Source: Deinococcus aestuarii (GTDB lineage Bacteria > Deinococcota > Deinococci > Deinococcales > Deinococcaceae). From it: 64,000 bases of DNA. The position numbers and the translations under genes are program-made. Positions 33,762 to 48,357 of the stretch are shown here, piece by piece. The notes beneath the pieces are model-generated. The model was given only the letters and a program-made list of their open reading frames with translations, was not told where the DNA came from and searched no databases. The number at the start of each line of letters is the position of its first letter. Positions within the stretch are counted from its first letter, which is position 1. The stretch spans positions 6,001 through 70,000 of the forward strand of contig NZ_JAHKSN010000017.1 of NCBI RefSeq assembly GCF_018863415.1. The letters are read 5' to 3'.

Positions 33762-33812
33762 ATGCCGTTCGGCGCCGCGTTTTTCTATTGGTTCGGTCCC
33801 CACCGGGCCTGA
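33762..33812 (+). CDS. Aromatic-amino-acid leader peptide (attenuator)
   Basis: A 16-codon reading frame encoding [16 protein letters not shown] and a TGA. Six of 16 residues are aromatic, five of them consecutive (Phe-Phe-Tyr-Trp-Phe), so all three end products of the pathway are represented. It ends 28 bases before a terminator hairpin that precedes the DAHP synthase gene. This is the classic layout of ribosome-mediated attenuation. No ribosome binding site is present, consistent with leaderless translation. Confidence 0.8.
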   Translation: MPFGAAFFYWFGPHRA

Positions 33813-33839
33813 CGCCAGCGCTGCCACCCCAGCCACGAG

Positions 33840-33876
33840 CCGCCCGGAGGAAGCCCACCTCCCGGCGGTTTTTCTT
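33840..33876 (+). terminator. Attenuator terminator before the DAHP synthase gene
   Basis: CCGCCCGGAGG (33840-33850) and CCTCCCGGCGG (33858-33868) form an 11-position stem with one central mismatch and a seven-base loop, followed by TTTTTCTT. CCGGGC at 33803-33808, in the last codons of the leader peptide, can pair instead with GCCCGG at 33842-33847 and would block the terminator. Confidence 0.8.
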
Positions 33877-33904
33877 CGTCTCATCCGAAAGGCAGGTCCC
33901 CGCC

Positions 33905-34993
<1,089 letters not shown>

Positions 34994-35108
34994 GCCCGAG
35001 ATGACGCCGGGGTGGCCCGCTCCTGCCGCTCGTTTCGCCCCTCAATCCCCGCCCCTCCTTCACCTTTCCCCACGTTCCGCTGCGGTGGCGTGCGGCAGAC
35101 TGTCTCCC

Positions 35109-35196
35109 ATGCGGCGGGTCGTAACGGGTGTGGAGGCGAGCGGGAAGAGTACGGTAGGCCGGGAGGTGGCGGCCCTGACTGCCCCGGGGGTGGCCC

Positions 35197-35204
<8 letters not shown>
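35109..35204 (+). pseudogene. Remnant of a P-loop kinase (gluconokinase-like)
   Basis: A 31-codon frame, MRRVVTGVEASGKSTVGREV and eleven more codons. GVEASGKST matches a Walker A motif, and the context resembles the start of GntK-type gluconokinases (VVMGVSGSGKSTVG). The rest of the kinase is absent: the frame stops within 96 bases and overlaps the next gene by eight bases. It is most simply the scar of a deletion, though a real short protein cannot be excluded. Confidence 0.4.
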
Positions 35205-35369
<165 letters not shown>

Positions 35370-35373
<4 letters not shown>

Positions 35374-36335
35374 CCGCGCCCGCCGCCCTGCCCGCCTACG
35401 GCCTGGTGTGCATGACGGTCGGGCCCGAGGTCCGTTTCCGCACGGTCACCCTGACGAATTACCTCAAACTCCCGCCGGGGGAGCGCGAGGCCAGGCTCCT
35501 CGACCTGTACGCCGACAACATCTCGCGGGTGCGGCGGGCCGCCGACTTCTGCGCCGCCCGTGGCATCCGGCTCTACCGCCTGAGTTCGAGCCTCTTCCCG
35601 ATGTTCGACCTGGAGGGGGACGACACCGGGCGCTCGGTCCTCGATCACCTCGCGCTGCCCATGCGGGAGGCGGGGCGGGCTTTTCTGGACGCCGGAATCC
35701 GCGTGCTGATGCACCCCGAGCAGTTCATCGTGCTCAATTCCGAGCGCCCCGAGGTCCGCGCCTCCAGCGCCCGGACGCTCGCCGCGCACGCGGACACGCT
35801 CGACCGCTTCGGCTTTCCGTGCTCGACCTGGAACCTGCTGCTGCTGCACGGCGGCAAGGGGGGCCGGGCCGCCGAACTCGCCGCCCTCGTGCCCGACCTG
35901 CCGGAGAATGTGCGCCTGCGGCTGGGCTTCGAGAACGACGAGCGTGCCTACGGCCCCGGGGACCTCCTGCCCGTGTGCGAGGCGACGGGCACGCCCCTCG
36001 TGTTCGACGCCCACCACCACGTCGTCCGCGAGAAGTTGACGGATCAGGAGGACCCCAGCGTGCGCGAGTGGGTGCTCCAGGCCCGTGAGACGTGGCATCC
36101 CCCCGAGTGGCAGGTCGTCCACCTCTCCAACGGGATCGAGGGCCCGCAGGACCGCCGCCACAGCCACCTGATCACCGACTTCCCGAGCGCGTACCTCGAC
36201 GTGCCGTGGATCGAGGTCGAGGCCAAGGGCAAGGAGGAGGCGGTCGCGGCGCTGATGGGGCTGCCCGGCGTGCCGCTGCCCGGGGCGCAGGAGCTGACCG
36301 TGGACGGCGTGCCCCTGGATGCCGTCGAGGAGTAG
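35370..36335 (+). CDS. uvsE: UV damage endonuclease UvsE
   Basis: A TIM-barrel, metal-dependent endonuclease that incises DNA 5' of UV photoproducts and some other lesions. The 321-residue product has the family motifs [42 protein letters not shown] and [19 protein letters not shown], matching D. radiodurans UvsE closely from memory. The start is the TTG at 35370: it restores the conserved N-terminus ([14 protein letters not shown]) and overlaps the DUF2256 stop. Confidence 0.96.
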
Positions 36336-36371
36336 GCGCCGCGCCCTGTCCCGCGTGTTGCCCGGCTGCGC

Positions 36372-36377
36372 TACCCT
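36372..36377 (+). promoter_or_regulatory. Leaderless-type -10 element (TACCCT)
   Basis: TACCCT followed by six bases and the GTG at 36384 of the exonuclease gene. Confidence 0.5.
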
Positions 36378-36383
36378 GCCCGT

Positions 36384-36926
36384 GTGAACGTCGTCGTGTT
36401 CGACCTGGAGACCACCGGCCTGTCGCCCGAGCGCGACGCCATCGTGGAGATCGGGGCCCTGCGCGTCCGGGAGGGGCGGGTGCGGGAGGCCGAACGCTTC
36501 GAGACGCTCGTCCGGCCGGTGGGGGTGGGAGGCGAGCCGCTGCGCATTCCCTGGCGGGTGCAGCAGATTCACGGCATCAGCGACGAGATGGTGCGGGACG
36601 CGCCGGGGCTGGCCGACGTGCTTCCCGAGTTCCTCGACTTCGTGGGCGACTCGCCCGTCGTGGCGCACAACATCAGTTTCGACCGGGGCTTCATGCGCGC
36701 CGCCGCGAGGCGTCACGGCCTGGCCTGGGCGCCCCCCGCCGAGCACTGCACCATGCAGCTCTCCCGGCGGGCTTTCCCGGGCGAGCGGTCCCACAACCTC
36801 GACGTGCTCGCCCAGCGCCTCGACCTGGGGTTCGCGCGGGACGGTCGCCACCGCTCCCTCGGCGACGCGCGGGTCACCGCCGAGGCCTTCGTCCGCCTGA
36901 TGGAGCGGCTGCGGGTTCAGGGCTGA
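36384..36926 (+). CDS. DEDDh 3'-5' exonuclease (DnaQ-like)
   Basis: A 180-residue single-domain exonuclease of the DnaQ/PolC-epsilon family. Active-site motifs are FDLETTGL (Exo I), HNISFDRGF (Exo II) and HRSLGDA (Exo III, His form). It could be a proofreading subunit or a free-standing repair nuclease. It lies just after uvsE, in a DNA-repair setting, with its own -10 element. Confidence 0.92.
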   Translation: MNVVVFDLETTGLSPERDAIVEIGALRVREGRVREAERFETLVRPVGVGGEPLRIPWRVQQIHGISDEMVRDAPGLADVLPEFLDFVGDSPVVAHNISFDRGFMRAAARRHGLAWAPPAEHCTMQLSRRAFPGERSHNLDVLAQRLDLGFARDGRHRSLGDARVTAEAFVRLMERLRVQG

Positions 36927-36977
36927 GGAAGGGCCGGAGCGCCGGGAACCACGGAGGTGGCCCCTCCCCGATGTGCT

Positions 36978-37005
36978 GGCGACCGGTTCCTGGCGACGGG
37001 CGACC
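36978..37005. repeat. Heptamer array GGCGACN with one variant unit
   Basis: GGCGACC, GGTTCCT, GGCGACG, GGCGACC: four 7-base steps, three sharing GGCGAC, between two convergent genes. Same period as the other arrays. Confidence 0.55.
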
Positions 37006-37008
37006 CCC

Positions 37009-39060
<2,052 letters not shown>

Positions 39061-39095
39061 GGCCGGGAGTTTATCCCACGGCGGGCGGGTCGGGG

Positions 39096-39121
39096 GCCAG
39101 GCGGTGGGGCCAGGCGGTGGG
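39096..39121. repeat. 13-bp tandem duplication
   Basis: GCCAGGCGGTGGG occurs twice in direct succession in the divergent region between the glycosidase-domain gene and mglB. A third, degenerate copy follows. Confidence 0.6.
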
Positions 39122-39225
39122 GGCAGTCGGCAGGTGGAGAGGACGGGTGCCCATCTCCTTCCACAGACCACTCACCTCCCTTTGTCAGAAGCGCGTTTGA
39201 GTCCGCCCCCTACACTTCCCCTGAC

Positions 39226-39711
39226 ATGATTGAACCTTCCCTTGCCCTCTACGGCGACGCGTTCGAGCGCGTGGACCGTCATCTGGAGGAGCTGCTCGGC
39301 GCGACCGGCGTGCGCTACTGCCTGCTGGTGGACCGCAAGGGCTTCGTGCTCTCGCACAAGGAAGCCCTGTGGGCCCCCCGGCCCCCCGCGCTCGACAGCG
39401 TGGCGACCCTCGTCGCCTCCAACGCCGCCGCGACCGCCGCGCTGGCGAACATGCTCGGCGAGCGCACCTTCAGCGAGCAGACCCACCAGGGCGAGAACGG
39501 CACCCTCTATGTCGAGTCGGTGGGCGATTCGGCCCTGCTGACCCTGATCTTCGACGGCAGCGTGCCGCTCGGGCGGGTGAAGGTGCACACCAAGAAAGCC
39601 ATCGCGGGGCTCGCCGCCATCCTGAAAGAGCTTCAGGACGCGCCGCCCATCCAGCTCGGCGAGGACTTCTCGCACGGGGCGACCGCCCTGCTCGACGACC
39701 TGTTCGGCTAA
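39226..39711 (+). CDS. mglB: MglB-like roadblock/LC7 protein
   Basis: A 161-residue protein with a roadblock/LC7 domain ([36 protein letters not shown]). MglB is the GTPase-activating partner of MglA. The ATG at 39226 is nine bases after TACACT (39211-39216). It is followed by mglA after 16 bases. Confidence 0.88.
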   Translation: MIEPSLALYGDAFERVDRHLEELLGATGVRYCLLVDRKGFVLSHKEALWAPRPPALDSVATLVASNAAATAALANMLGERTFSEQTHQGENGTLYVESVGDSALLTLIFDGSVPLGRVKVHTKKAIAGLAAILKELQDAPPIQLGEDFSHGATALLDDLFG

Positions 39712-39727
39712 AGGACGGAGGGAATTC

Positions 39728-40318
<591 letters not shown>

Positions 40319-40321
40319 GCG

Positions 40322-40342
40322 AAGGGGGGGGACCTCCCCCTT
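40322..40342. terminator. Convergent hairpin after mglA
   Basis: AAGGGGG (40322-40328) can pair with CCCCCTT (40336-40342) between mglA and the convergent DUF1963 gene. Confidence 0.5.
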
Positions 40343-40343
40343 G

Positions 40344-41186
40344 TCAGCTCGTCTCTATCGCCGCGTAAGCCTCGCCGAAGTTCAGCGCCTCCAGGTCCCG
40401 CTCGCGGATCAGGAAGTGCAGATACCCCGCGTCCCAGAAGGTGAGGTCGAGGGCCCGCACGGAGTCGAGGCGCAGGAGGTTGCGCCAGGTGTCGGCGCCC
40501 GTCATGTCGAGGGTGTCCCGCTTCCGGTCGTCGTACAGCCACGCCGGGTTCACGTCGCGGACCACAAAGGCGTCCTCCTCGGCGGGGTGGCCGATGCCGG
40601 TGACGTGGCCGAACAGTTGGCCCAGCTCCTCCCTGTGTCCGCCCTGTCCCGCGCGCAGCGACTCGCACAGGGCGTCGTAAGCCTCCTGTTCGTCTGTCGA
40701 CAGGTTCTCGGTCAGCGCCTCGTAGGCGTGCGAGGTCCAGCGCGGCAGGTCGGATGCGAGTACGGTCACGAGGCCGTGCGGGGGCAGGTCGGCGTAGGTT
40801 TCGTTGGCAGGAGGCACGTCCGGCAGGGGACGGGGGCTCAACCCTTCATCGCCCGTGTAGAGCAGCAGGCGGTGCTCCACGTCGGAGGCGGGCTCGTCCA
40901 GCCCCAGGAAGACGTAGAGCATGCCCCGCTGCGGCAAAGGGTTTCCCGCGAAGTGAGGCACGTCCCGCAGGTTGAGTTGCAGGAGGAAGGTCAGGGCCTC
41001 GTCCTTTCCGTTCAGCGGCCAGTCGAGCGAGGCGGGGAGGTCGGGCAGCCCGCCGATGCGGCCCTCGCCTGTTCCGGGGTGCGGCTCGCCGAGGTAAAGC
41101 ACAACCGCCGAGCGCACGGCGGCCAGGATGGCGTCCTCGATCTCGGTCAGGCCGTGGTGGCGGATCAGCCCTTGCAGGGAGGTCAT
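40344..41186 (-). CDS. DUF1963 (YwqG-like) protein
   Basis: A 280-residue cytoplasmic protein of the DUF1963/YwqG family, recognised by GRIGGLPDLPASLDWPLN, ALTFLLQLNLRDVP, GMLYVFLG and the C-terminal LDLTFWDAGYLHFLI. Function unknown. The ATG at 41186 (MTSLQG) follows a GGAGGG site; an in-frame start six codons earlier is less likely. Confidence 0.85.
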   Translation of the reverse strand: MTSLQGLIRHHGLTEIEDAILAAVRSAVVLYLGEPHPGTGEGRIGGLPDLPASLDWPLNGKDEALTFLLQLNLRDVPHFAGNPLPQRGMLYVFLGLDEPASDVEHRLLLYTGDEGLSPRPLPDVPPANETYADLPPHGLVTVLASDLPRWTSHAYEALTENLSTDEQEAYDALCESLRAGQGGHREELGQLFGHVTGIGHPAEEDAFVVRDVNPAWLYDDRKRDTLDMTGADTWRNLLRLDSVRALDLTFWDAGYLHFLIRERDLEALNFGEAYAAIETS

Positions 41187-41286
41187 GGCCCTCCAGCATG
41201 ACACGGGGCCGGGAGCTGGCCCTTGCAGCCGCCCAAGGGGAAGGGAGGAAAGCCCGCGAGCCTTTCTCCCCGTGCCTTCGGCTGTT

Positions 41287-42693
41287 TTAGAACTTCCCGA
41301 AGCGGGTCAGCCGGAAGGGCGTCTCGGGCGTGCCGCCCATCAGCTTGTCGAGCTGCGCCTGGGTCACGACGAGATCGCCCCCGACGAGGGCGAGCGTGGC
41401 CGGGAAGCGCAGGCCCCTCAGCGGCTCCTCGGCGACGAGCTGGCCGCTGCCGTAGTCGGCGGCGAGGCTGACCTTGCTCACCACCTGGTCCTTGTTGCGC
41501 GCGACGTACAGGGTGCGGCCATCGAGCAGCAGGCCGTCACCGTTCATCAGGCCGCCCATGACCTTCCGAACCGCCTTGGTCCTCAGGTCGATGCGCCACA
41601 GGTCGCCGGTGTTGAGCTGCATGGCGAGGAGGTAACGCCCGTCCGGCGTGGCGGCGATGCCGTTGAGGTTGATGCCGGGGCCGTACTTGATCGGCGTGTT
41701 CGCCAGGTCGAGCCAGGCCGTGAGGTTGAGGTCGCGGTCCACCCGGAAGATGACGGGGCGGGTGGAGTCGGTGACGTACACGTTCCCGTCGGGGGCGGGG
41801 GTCAGGTCGTTGACGTAGGGATTGGGGCTCGCGGGTGTCTCCAGCACCTTGAGGGTCATCCCGGCGGGGCTGAGGATGCTCACCGTGCCCTGGGCGCCGC
41901 CCGCGATCCACAGGCGGCCCTGGGAGTCCACCTTGAGTCCCAGCGCGGCCTGACGCCCGAGCGCCCCGCCCTCCTGGAACTTGCTCACCGCGCCGCTCGC
42001 CGCGTCGACCGCGTAGATCGTGCCGTTCACGGCGCTGCCGGTGTAGAGCACGCCCTTCTTCGGGTCGTAGGCCACGCCCTCGGGGAAGTCCTGGGCGCCG
42101 GGCAGCGTGTAGTCGCGCGTGGTCAGGCCGTCGCGCGCGATGATCCCGCAGCGCTGGCGTCCGCCGCTCATCCCCGCCGGGTCGCTCTTGTAGTCGTCGG
42201 GGTTGGCGTGGATGATCAGCGTTCGGTTCAGCACGCCGTTCATCCCCGTCAGGCTCACCTTGTCGGTCATGAAGGTGGCACGCCCCGTCCCGTCCGACCC
42301 CACGTTGAGCATGGGCACGTCGCCGCCGTGGCCGTACTTGTTGGGGGCCTGCGGGTCGTCGTGGTTGCGGCTCATGCCGGGGTCGAAGTGCCCGCCCGCC
42401 GCGCCGAAGGGAACGACCGTGTTCGTGGCGGGGTCCACGCCGGGCGCGCAGCGCCCGTACTCGTGGACGTGCATCCCGTGTTGCCCCGGCGTCAGGCCGC
42501 GCGCCTCGACCGTGACCTGCACGCCCATGCCGGTCTGCCGGAAGGTCGCGGTGCCCTGGGTCTGCCCCGCCGGGTCGCGCAGGGTGGCGGTCGCGGACAG
42601 GGGCGTGCTCGCGGGGGCCATGCTCATGGGCTGGGCGCCCCCCGCCGAGGCGAGGCCGAGCGCGAGCACCCCCAGGACCGTCAGGTGTCTCAT
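41287..42693 (-). CDS. Fusion of Cu/Zn superoxide dismutase and SMP-30/NHL-type beta-propeller
   Basis: A 468-residue exported protein. After a signal peptide, residues about 30-180 form a Cu/Zn SOD domain with HVHEYGRC, GGHFDPG, LIIHANPDDY and RQRCG, covering the expected metal ligands and both disulfide cysteines. From about 190 to the end is a six-bladed propeller of the SMP-30/gluconolactonase type (PEGVAYDPKKGVLY, NPYVNDLTPAPDGNVYVTDS). The ATG overlaps the stop of the sugar dehydrogenase gene. Confidence 0.9.
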   Translation of the reverse strand: MRHLTVLGVLALGLASAGGAQPMSMAPASTPLSATATLRDPAGQTQGTATFRQTGMGVQVTVEARGLTPGQHGMHVHEYGRCAPGVDPATNTVVPFGAAGGHFDPGMSRNHDDPQAPNKYGHGGDVPMLNVGSDGTGRATFMTDKVSLTGMNGVLNRTLIIHANPDDYKSDPAGMSGGRQRCGIIARDGLTTRDYTLPGAQDFPEGVAYDPKKGVLYTGSAVNGTIYAVDAASGAVSKFQEGGALGRQAALGLKVDSQGRLWIAGGAQGTVSILSPAGMTLKVLETPASPNPYVNDLTPAPDGNVYVTDSTRPVIFRVDRDLNLTAWLDLANTPIKYGPGINLNGIAATPDGRYLLAMQLNTGDLWRIDLRTKAVRKVMGGLMNGDGLLLDGRTLYVARNKDQVVSKVSLAADYGSGQLVAEEPLRGLRFPATLALVGGDLVVTQAQLDKLMGGTPETPFRLTRFGKF

Positions 42694-43970
42694 CACTGGC
42701 CCCCCACGTAGCGCACGCGGTACAAGACGCCGCTCTGGTCGTCGGTGAACAACAGGCTGCCGTCGGTGTAGGTGGCGACGCCCGCCACGCGCCCGAACTG
42801 CTTCCACTGCCCGTTTTCCTCGTACACGAAGCCCGTCACGAAGGGGGTGATGGTGCTGGGCTTGTTGTCGGTGCCGAAGTCCACCCGGGCGATCTCGTAG
42901 CCGCTGGGCTCGGAGCGGTTCCACGAGCCGCGGTAGGCGACGAAGGCGTCGTTACGGTACTCGGCGGGAAAGGAGGCGCCGGTGTAGAACATCATCCCGA
43001 TGGCCGCCGCGTGCGCGGTGTAGGTCAGGAGAGAGCCCTGGGTGAGGTCGCAGTACTCCTGCTTGGTGATCTTGCCCGGAATCTGCGAGGAGTTCGTGTA
43101 CGGGTCGGGCTGACGGTCCCCGTAGCAGAAGGGCCAGCCGTAGTTGCGCCCGCGCACGATGACGTTCACCTCCTCGGGCGGGAGGTTGTCGCCGTGCCAG
43201 TCCATCCCCTGATCCATCCCGTAAAAGGTCTTCGTCACCGGGTGCCACCCGAAACCGATGGTGTGGCGCAGTCCCCGGGCGTACACCTCGCGCCACTGCC
43301 CGTCGGGGCGGATGCGCAGGATGGTCGCCTCCTCGGGATTCTGGGTCGGGGCGTCGTTGTTCGTCGAGCCGAAGGAGGCGTAGAGGTAGCCGTCGGGGCC
43401 CCACTTCAACCCGCGCGCGGGGTGCTGCCCGGCGTCGGGGAAGCCGTCGGCGAAGACGCGCGGCACGCTCAGCGTCCCGTCTTTCGCCATGTCCATCACC
43501 CAGATCGTCTTCTCGCCGACCGCGTAGAGCTTGCCACCCCTCACGTCGAGCCCGTGGACGAGCTTGAGGTTTTGCGCGACCTGCTTGCGCTCACCCGCGT
43601 CGAACAGGCCGTCTTTGTTGACATCCTTCAGGTAGTAGATGTCGTTTTGCCCGCGCCGGGTCAGGTAGAGGCCGCCGTCGGGCATGACGTGCATCATCCG
43701 GGCGTTGCCGAGCCCCGTCGCCATCACCTTGATCTCGAAGCCCGCCGGGACCTTCAGCCGCGCGAGCTTGTCGGGGGTGAACTCCAGCGCGGTGGGCTCG
43801 TTGCGGGTGACGGTGGCGCTCACGGGCGGCTCGGGGGCGGGCACCGGGCGGGGGGTGGGCAGGGTGGTCTGCTGGGGGCCGGGGCCGGTCGGGGGGGCCG
43901 AACCCTGGGCCAGGGCGGTGGGCAGAACGCCGAGGGTCGCCGTCAGCGCGGCGAGCAGGGGCTTTCTCAT
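42693..43970 (-). CDS. PQQ-type soluble sugar (sorbosone) dehydrogenase
   Basis: A 425-residue exported quinoprotein-like beta-propeller. A signal peptide (MRKPLLAALTATLGVLPTALA) and Pro-rich linker precede the catalytic domain with VHGLDVRGGKLYAVGEKTIW, HPARGLKWGPDGYLYASFG and FVAYRGSWNRSEPSGYEI. It probably oxidises aldoses extracellularly with PQQ. A GGAGGAA site precedes the ATG at 43970. Co-transcribed with the SOD fusion. Confidence 0.9.
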   Translation of the reverse strand: MRKPLLAALTATLGVLPTALAQGSAPPTGPGPQQTTLPTPRPVPAPEPPVSATVTRNEPTALEFTPDKLARLKVPAGFEIKVMATGLGNARMMHVMPDGGLYLTRRGQNDIYYLKDVNKDGLFDAGERKQVAQNLKLVHGLDVRGGKLYAVGEKTIWVMDMAKDGTLSVPRVFADGFPDAGQHPARGLKWGPDGYLYASFGSTNNDAPTQNPEEATILRIRPDGQWREVYARGLRHTIGFGWHPVTKTFYGMDQGMDWHGDNLPPEEVNVIVRGRNYGWPFCYGDRQPDPYTNSSQIPGKITKQEYCDLTQGSLLTYTAHAAAIGMMFYTGASFPAEYRNDAFVAYRGSWNRSEPSGYEIARVDFGTDNKPSTITPFVTGFVYEENGQWKQFGRVAGVATYTDGSLLFTDDQSGVLYRVRYVGGQ

Positions 43971-44058
43971 GGTTGTTCCTCCGAAGCTCAACATCTCACC
44001 CTGCTCCGGAGAGCAATCTCAGTGCAGCACACCTTCTGAGACGAACTTCAGGGCGAGA

Positions 44059-44793
44059 TCAAGAGGCCCCGCCGCCCGCCCGGGGCGGAACCTCCGGGCC
44101 CTTCCTTCCCGCCGGGCGCCGCCCCAGCCACCAGCGGGTCGCGGCCACGAGGGCGACGAGAGCCGAGAGCAGGCCCAGCCCCCACGCCATCCGCTGCGCC
44201 GAGCCGCTGAGCCACACCACGAGCCCGGTGACCGGCAGCGCCCCGGCGGCGGTGGCGAGCAGGAAGGGCCGCAGGCCCATGCGCGCCGCCCCCGCCACGA
44301 GGTTCATCACGTCGGCCGAGAGAATCGGCATCAGCCGCACGAGCAGCACCCCCTGCACCCCGTGGCGCTCGGCGAAGGCGTGGGCCGCGTTGCGCGCCCG
44401 CTCGCCCGCCAGCGTCCGCACCAGCGTGTCCCCCACCGCCCGCCCCAGCCCGTACCCGGCGGCGGCGCCCAGCAGCGTGCCGAGGTAGACGATGACAAAG
44501 CCCTCGACCGGGCCGTACGCGCGGGCCGTCACGGCGGTCATCACCAGCGCGGGGAGGACCGGCACTACCGCCTGAAGCACGAAGCCCAGGATCAGCGCGA
44601 AGGGGCCCGCCCACCCCAGCCCGTCCACGAAGGTGCGCGTGACGGTGGGGTCGCTCGACGTGAGGGCGGTGTACCCCCGCGCCAGGAAGCCCCGCACCTC
44701 CGGTGCCAGCCCGGTCCCGACGAGCAGCGCGAGCGTTGCGCCCAGGACCAGCCAGCGCACGGGTCGGAGGTGGCGGCGGGGGGCGGGGGTCAC
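44059..44793 (-). CDS. TVP38/TMEM64 (VTT/DedA-like) membrane protein
   Basis: A 244-residue integral membrane protein with five or six hydrophobic segments. The VTT domain is seen in VVPVLPALVMTAVTARAYGP, YLGTLLGAAAGYGLGR and VLLVRLMPILSADVMNLVAGA. Relatives are proposed lipid scramblases or transporters. A Gly/Pro-rich hydrophilic tail ends the protein. The GTG start lies six bases after TAGACT. Confidence 0.88.
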   Translation of the reverse strand: MTPAPRRHLRPVRWLVLGATLALLVGTGLAPEVRGFLARGYTALTSSDPTVTRTFVDGLGWAGPFALILGFVLQAVVPVLPALVMTAVTARAYGPVEGFVIVYLGTLLGAAAGYGLGRAVGDTLVRTLAGERARNAAHAFAERHGVQGVLLVRLMPILSADVMNLVAGAARMGLRPFLLATAAGALPVTGLVVWLSGSAQRMAWGLGLLSALVALVAATRWWLGRRPAGRKGPEVPPRAGGGAS

Positions 44794-44799
44794 GGGCGC

Positions 44800-44805
44800 A
44801 GTCTA
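44800..44805 (-). promoter_or_regulatory. Leaderless-type -10 element (TAGACT)
   Basis: On the minus strand, TAGACT is followed by six bases and the GTG of the VTT-domain gene. Confidence 0.5.
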
Positions 44806-44868
44806 GAAAAAGGCGCGTGAGAAGGCCTTTCTGATGGGGCCAAGAACCAGGATAGTGTTGCGTCCCGC

Positions 44869-44874
44869 TACACT
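44869..44874 (+). promoter_or_regulatory. Leaderless-type -10 element (TACACT)
   Basis: TACACT followed by seven bases and the ATG at 44882 of the polyprenyl synthase gene. Confidence 0.5.
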
Positions 44875-44881
44875 GCCCCCG

Positions 44882-45867
<986 letters not shown>

Positions 45868-45871
<4 letters not shown>

Positions 45872-46354
45872 GGGGATGGGGGGCGTTCCCTGATCCTCGC
45901 CCTCGACGTGGGCTACTCGCCGACCGCAGCCAGGGCGGCGGGCATTCTGTTCAGGGAGTGGGCCGAGACGAACACCCGAAGAAGGTCCTCACCGCCTCCC
46001 TCGATTCCACGGAGAAGGACCTTCCCGGCCAGTTCTACCGGCTGGAACGGCCCGCCTTGCCCGAACCGCACGTCATCGTGATCGACGGGGACGTGTGGCG
46101 GGGGCCGAACAGAGGCCCGGCCTCGGGAGGCACCTGTGAGAGGCGCCGGAGGGGCGGGTCCCGGTCCTCGGGGTCGCCAAGTCGAGGTTCCAGGGGACAC
46201 CGGGCTTCTCCGTGGGACGAGCAGGGGCCCCCTGCTCGTCACCTCCGTCGGCCTCCCGCTGGAGGAAGCGAAGAGGGACATCGCAAGCCTGGCGGGCGCG
46301 CACCGCCTCCCCACGCTGCTCAAGGATGTGGACAGGCTCAGCCGCTCGGGCTGA
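45868..46354 (+). pseudogene. Decayed endonuclease V-like gene
   Basis: Pieces of one protein family appear in order in different frames: LILALDVGYSPTAARAAGIL (from 45890, frame 2), KKVLTASLDSTEKDLPGQFY plus HVIVIDGDVWRG (about 45963-46110, frame 1), RPGLGRHL, a TGA, then VPVLGVAKSRFQGTP (about 46113-46215, frame 3), and PLLVTSVGLPLEEAKRDI to SRSG (to 46354, frame 2). These match, from memory, a short endonuclease V-like family. At least three frameshifts, a stop and apparent small deletions are needed. A GTG at 45868 overlapping the upstream stop was probably the original start. Confidence 0.75.
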
Positions 46355-46363
46355 CCCCCCGGC

Positions 46364-47161
46364 CTACTCCACCAGCCCTAGCGCGGCGTCCGCGAAGCGC
46401 CCGAACGCCGCGTTCAGCTCCCGCAGCGCCCCGGGCCGCACCACCCCCCACTCGGCGTAGTACAGCGCCACGTTGACCTCGATGCCGAAGGCGGGAATGC
46501 CCGTGCGCGCCTGATGGTTGCGGCTGAGGGTGTCCGTCGTCCAGGGGTCGCCCACCGCCACCCGGGCGAACTCGCCCGTCAACACGGGGGCGAAGGCCTC
46601 TGCGCAGGCGGCTTGCAGGGCGTCCCAGCGGTCGCGGGGGAAGGTCGGCTCGGCCTCCGTCCCCAGCATCAGCGTGAGCGCGGGGCGGGGCGTCCCCGTG
46701 TCCGGTCCCAGCTTCGGGCCGTGTGAGGCCATCGAGTGCCCGACGATCATCAGCCGCGCGCCCTCCAACTCCGCGTTCACCAGCGCGTCGAAGGCGTCCC
46801 AGATGCGCCGCAGCCGCGCCTCGCGCTTCCCCTGCGTGAGGGTGAAGCCCTCCGGGTAGAGGGGGCGGCGGTCAAAGTCCATCAGCTTCACCACGCCGTT
46901 GTCGTCCGTATCGAGGCGGTCGCGGTTGAGGTCCACGGCGAAACGGCTCCAGGGCGCCTGGAGATACCGCGCGCCGGGAATGGCGTAGATCAGGTCGGTG
47001 TACGGGTCCCCCTCCAGAAACACGCGCCGCAGGAAGGCCGCCCGCTTCTCCTCGTCGAACACGTCCTCCCCCAGCATGTCGCGCAGCACGTCGGCGGGAA
47101 GCGCCCCGGACGGGTGCGGGGTGAGGACGAGGAGGCGGTCACGGCCTTGGGCAGAGGTCAT
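46364..47161 (-). CDS. N-formylglutamate amidohydrolase-like protein
   Basis: A 265-residue cytoplasmic protein resembling the N-formylglutamate amidohydrolase family (PF05013): LVLTPHPSGALPADV, FAVDLNRDR, LMIVGHSMASHGPKLG, and RNHQARTGIPAFGIEVN contain likely metal and substrate residues. The family also includes peptidase-like members, so the substrate is uncertain. The ATG at 47161 lies seven bases after TATCCT. It diverges from recF. Confidence 0.8.
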   Translation of the reverse strand: MTSAQGRDRLLVLTPHPSGALPADVLRDMLGEDVFDEEKRAAFLRRVFLEGDPYTDLIYAIPGARYLQAPWSRFAVDLNRDRLDTDDNGVVKLMDFDRRPLYPEGFTLTQGKREARLRRIWDAFDALVNAELEGARLMIVGHSMASHGPKLGPDTGTPRPALTLMLGTEAEPTFPRDRWDALQAACAEAFAPVLTGEFARVAVGDPWTTDTLSRNHQARTGIPAFGIEVNVALYYAEWGVVRPGALRELNAAFGRFADAALGLVE

Positions 47162-47168
47162 GCGGCCA

Positions 47169-47174
47169 AGGATA
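47169..47174 (-). promoter_or_regulatory. Leaderless-type -10 element (TATCCT)
   Basis: On the minus strand, TATCCT is followed by seven bases and the ATG at 47161. Confidence 0.5.
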
Positions 47175-47243
47175 GAACGCGGGCCTTCGCCCACCCACCT
47201 CCCCAACTGCGTCCCCGGCACCCCGCCCCCTTCCCCCCTCGCC

Positions 47244-47249
47244 TAGAAT
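47244..47249 (+). promoter_or_regulatory. recF: -10 element before recF (TAGAAT)
   Basis: TAGAAT matches the TATAAT consensus at five of six positions and lies seven bases before the GTG at 47257. It overlaps the ATG at 47248, arguing that this ATG is not used. Confidence 0.55.
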
Positions 47250-47256
47250 GCGTGGT

Positions 47257-48353
<1,097 letters not shown>

Positions 48354-48357
<4 letters not shown>

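Noticed and set aside
33813..33876. T-box or tRNA-sensing riboswitch before the DAHP synthase gene
   Set aside because: There is no room for a specifier stem and no TGGNACCGCG-type antiterminator; the leader-peptide model explains the region better.
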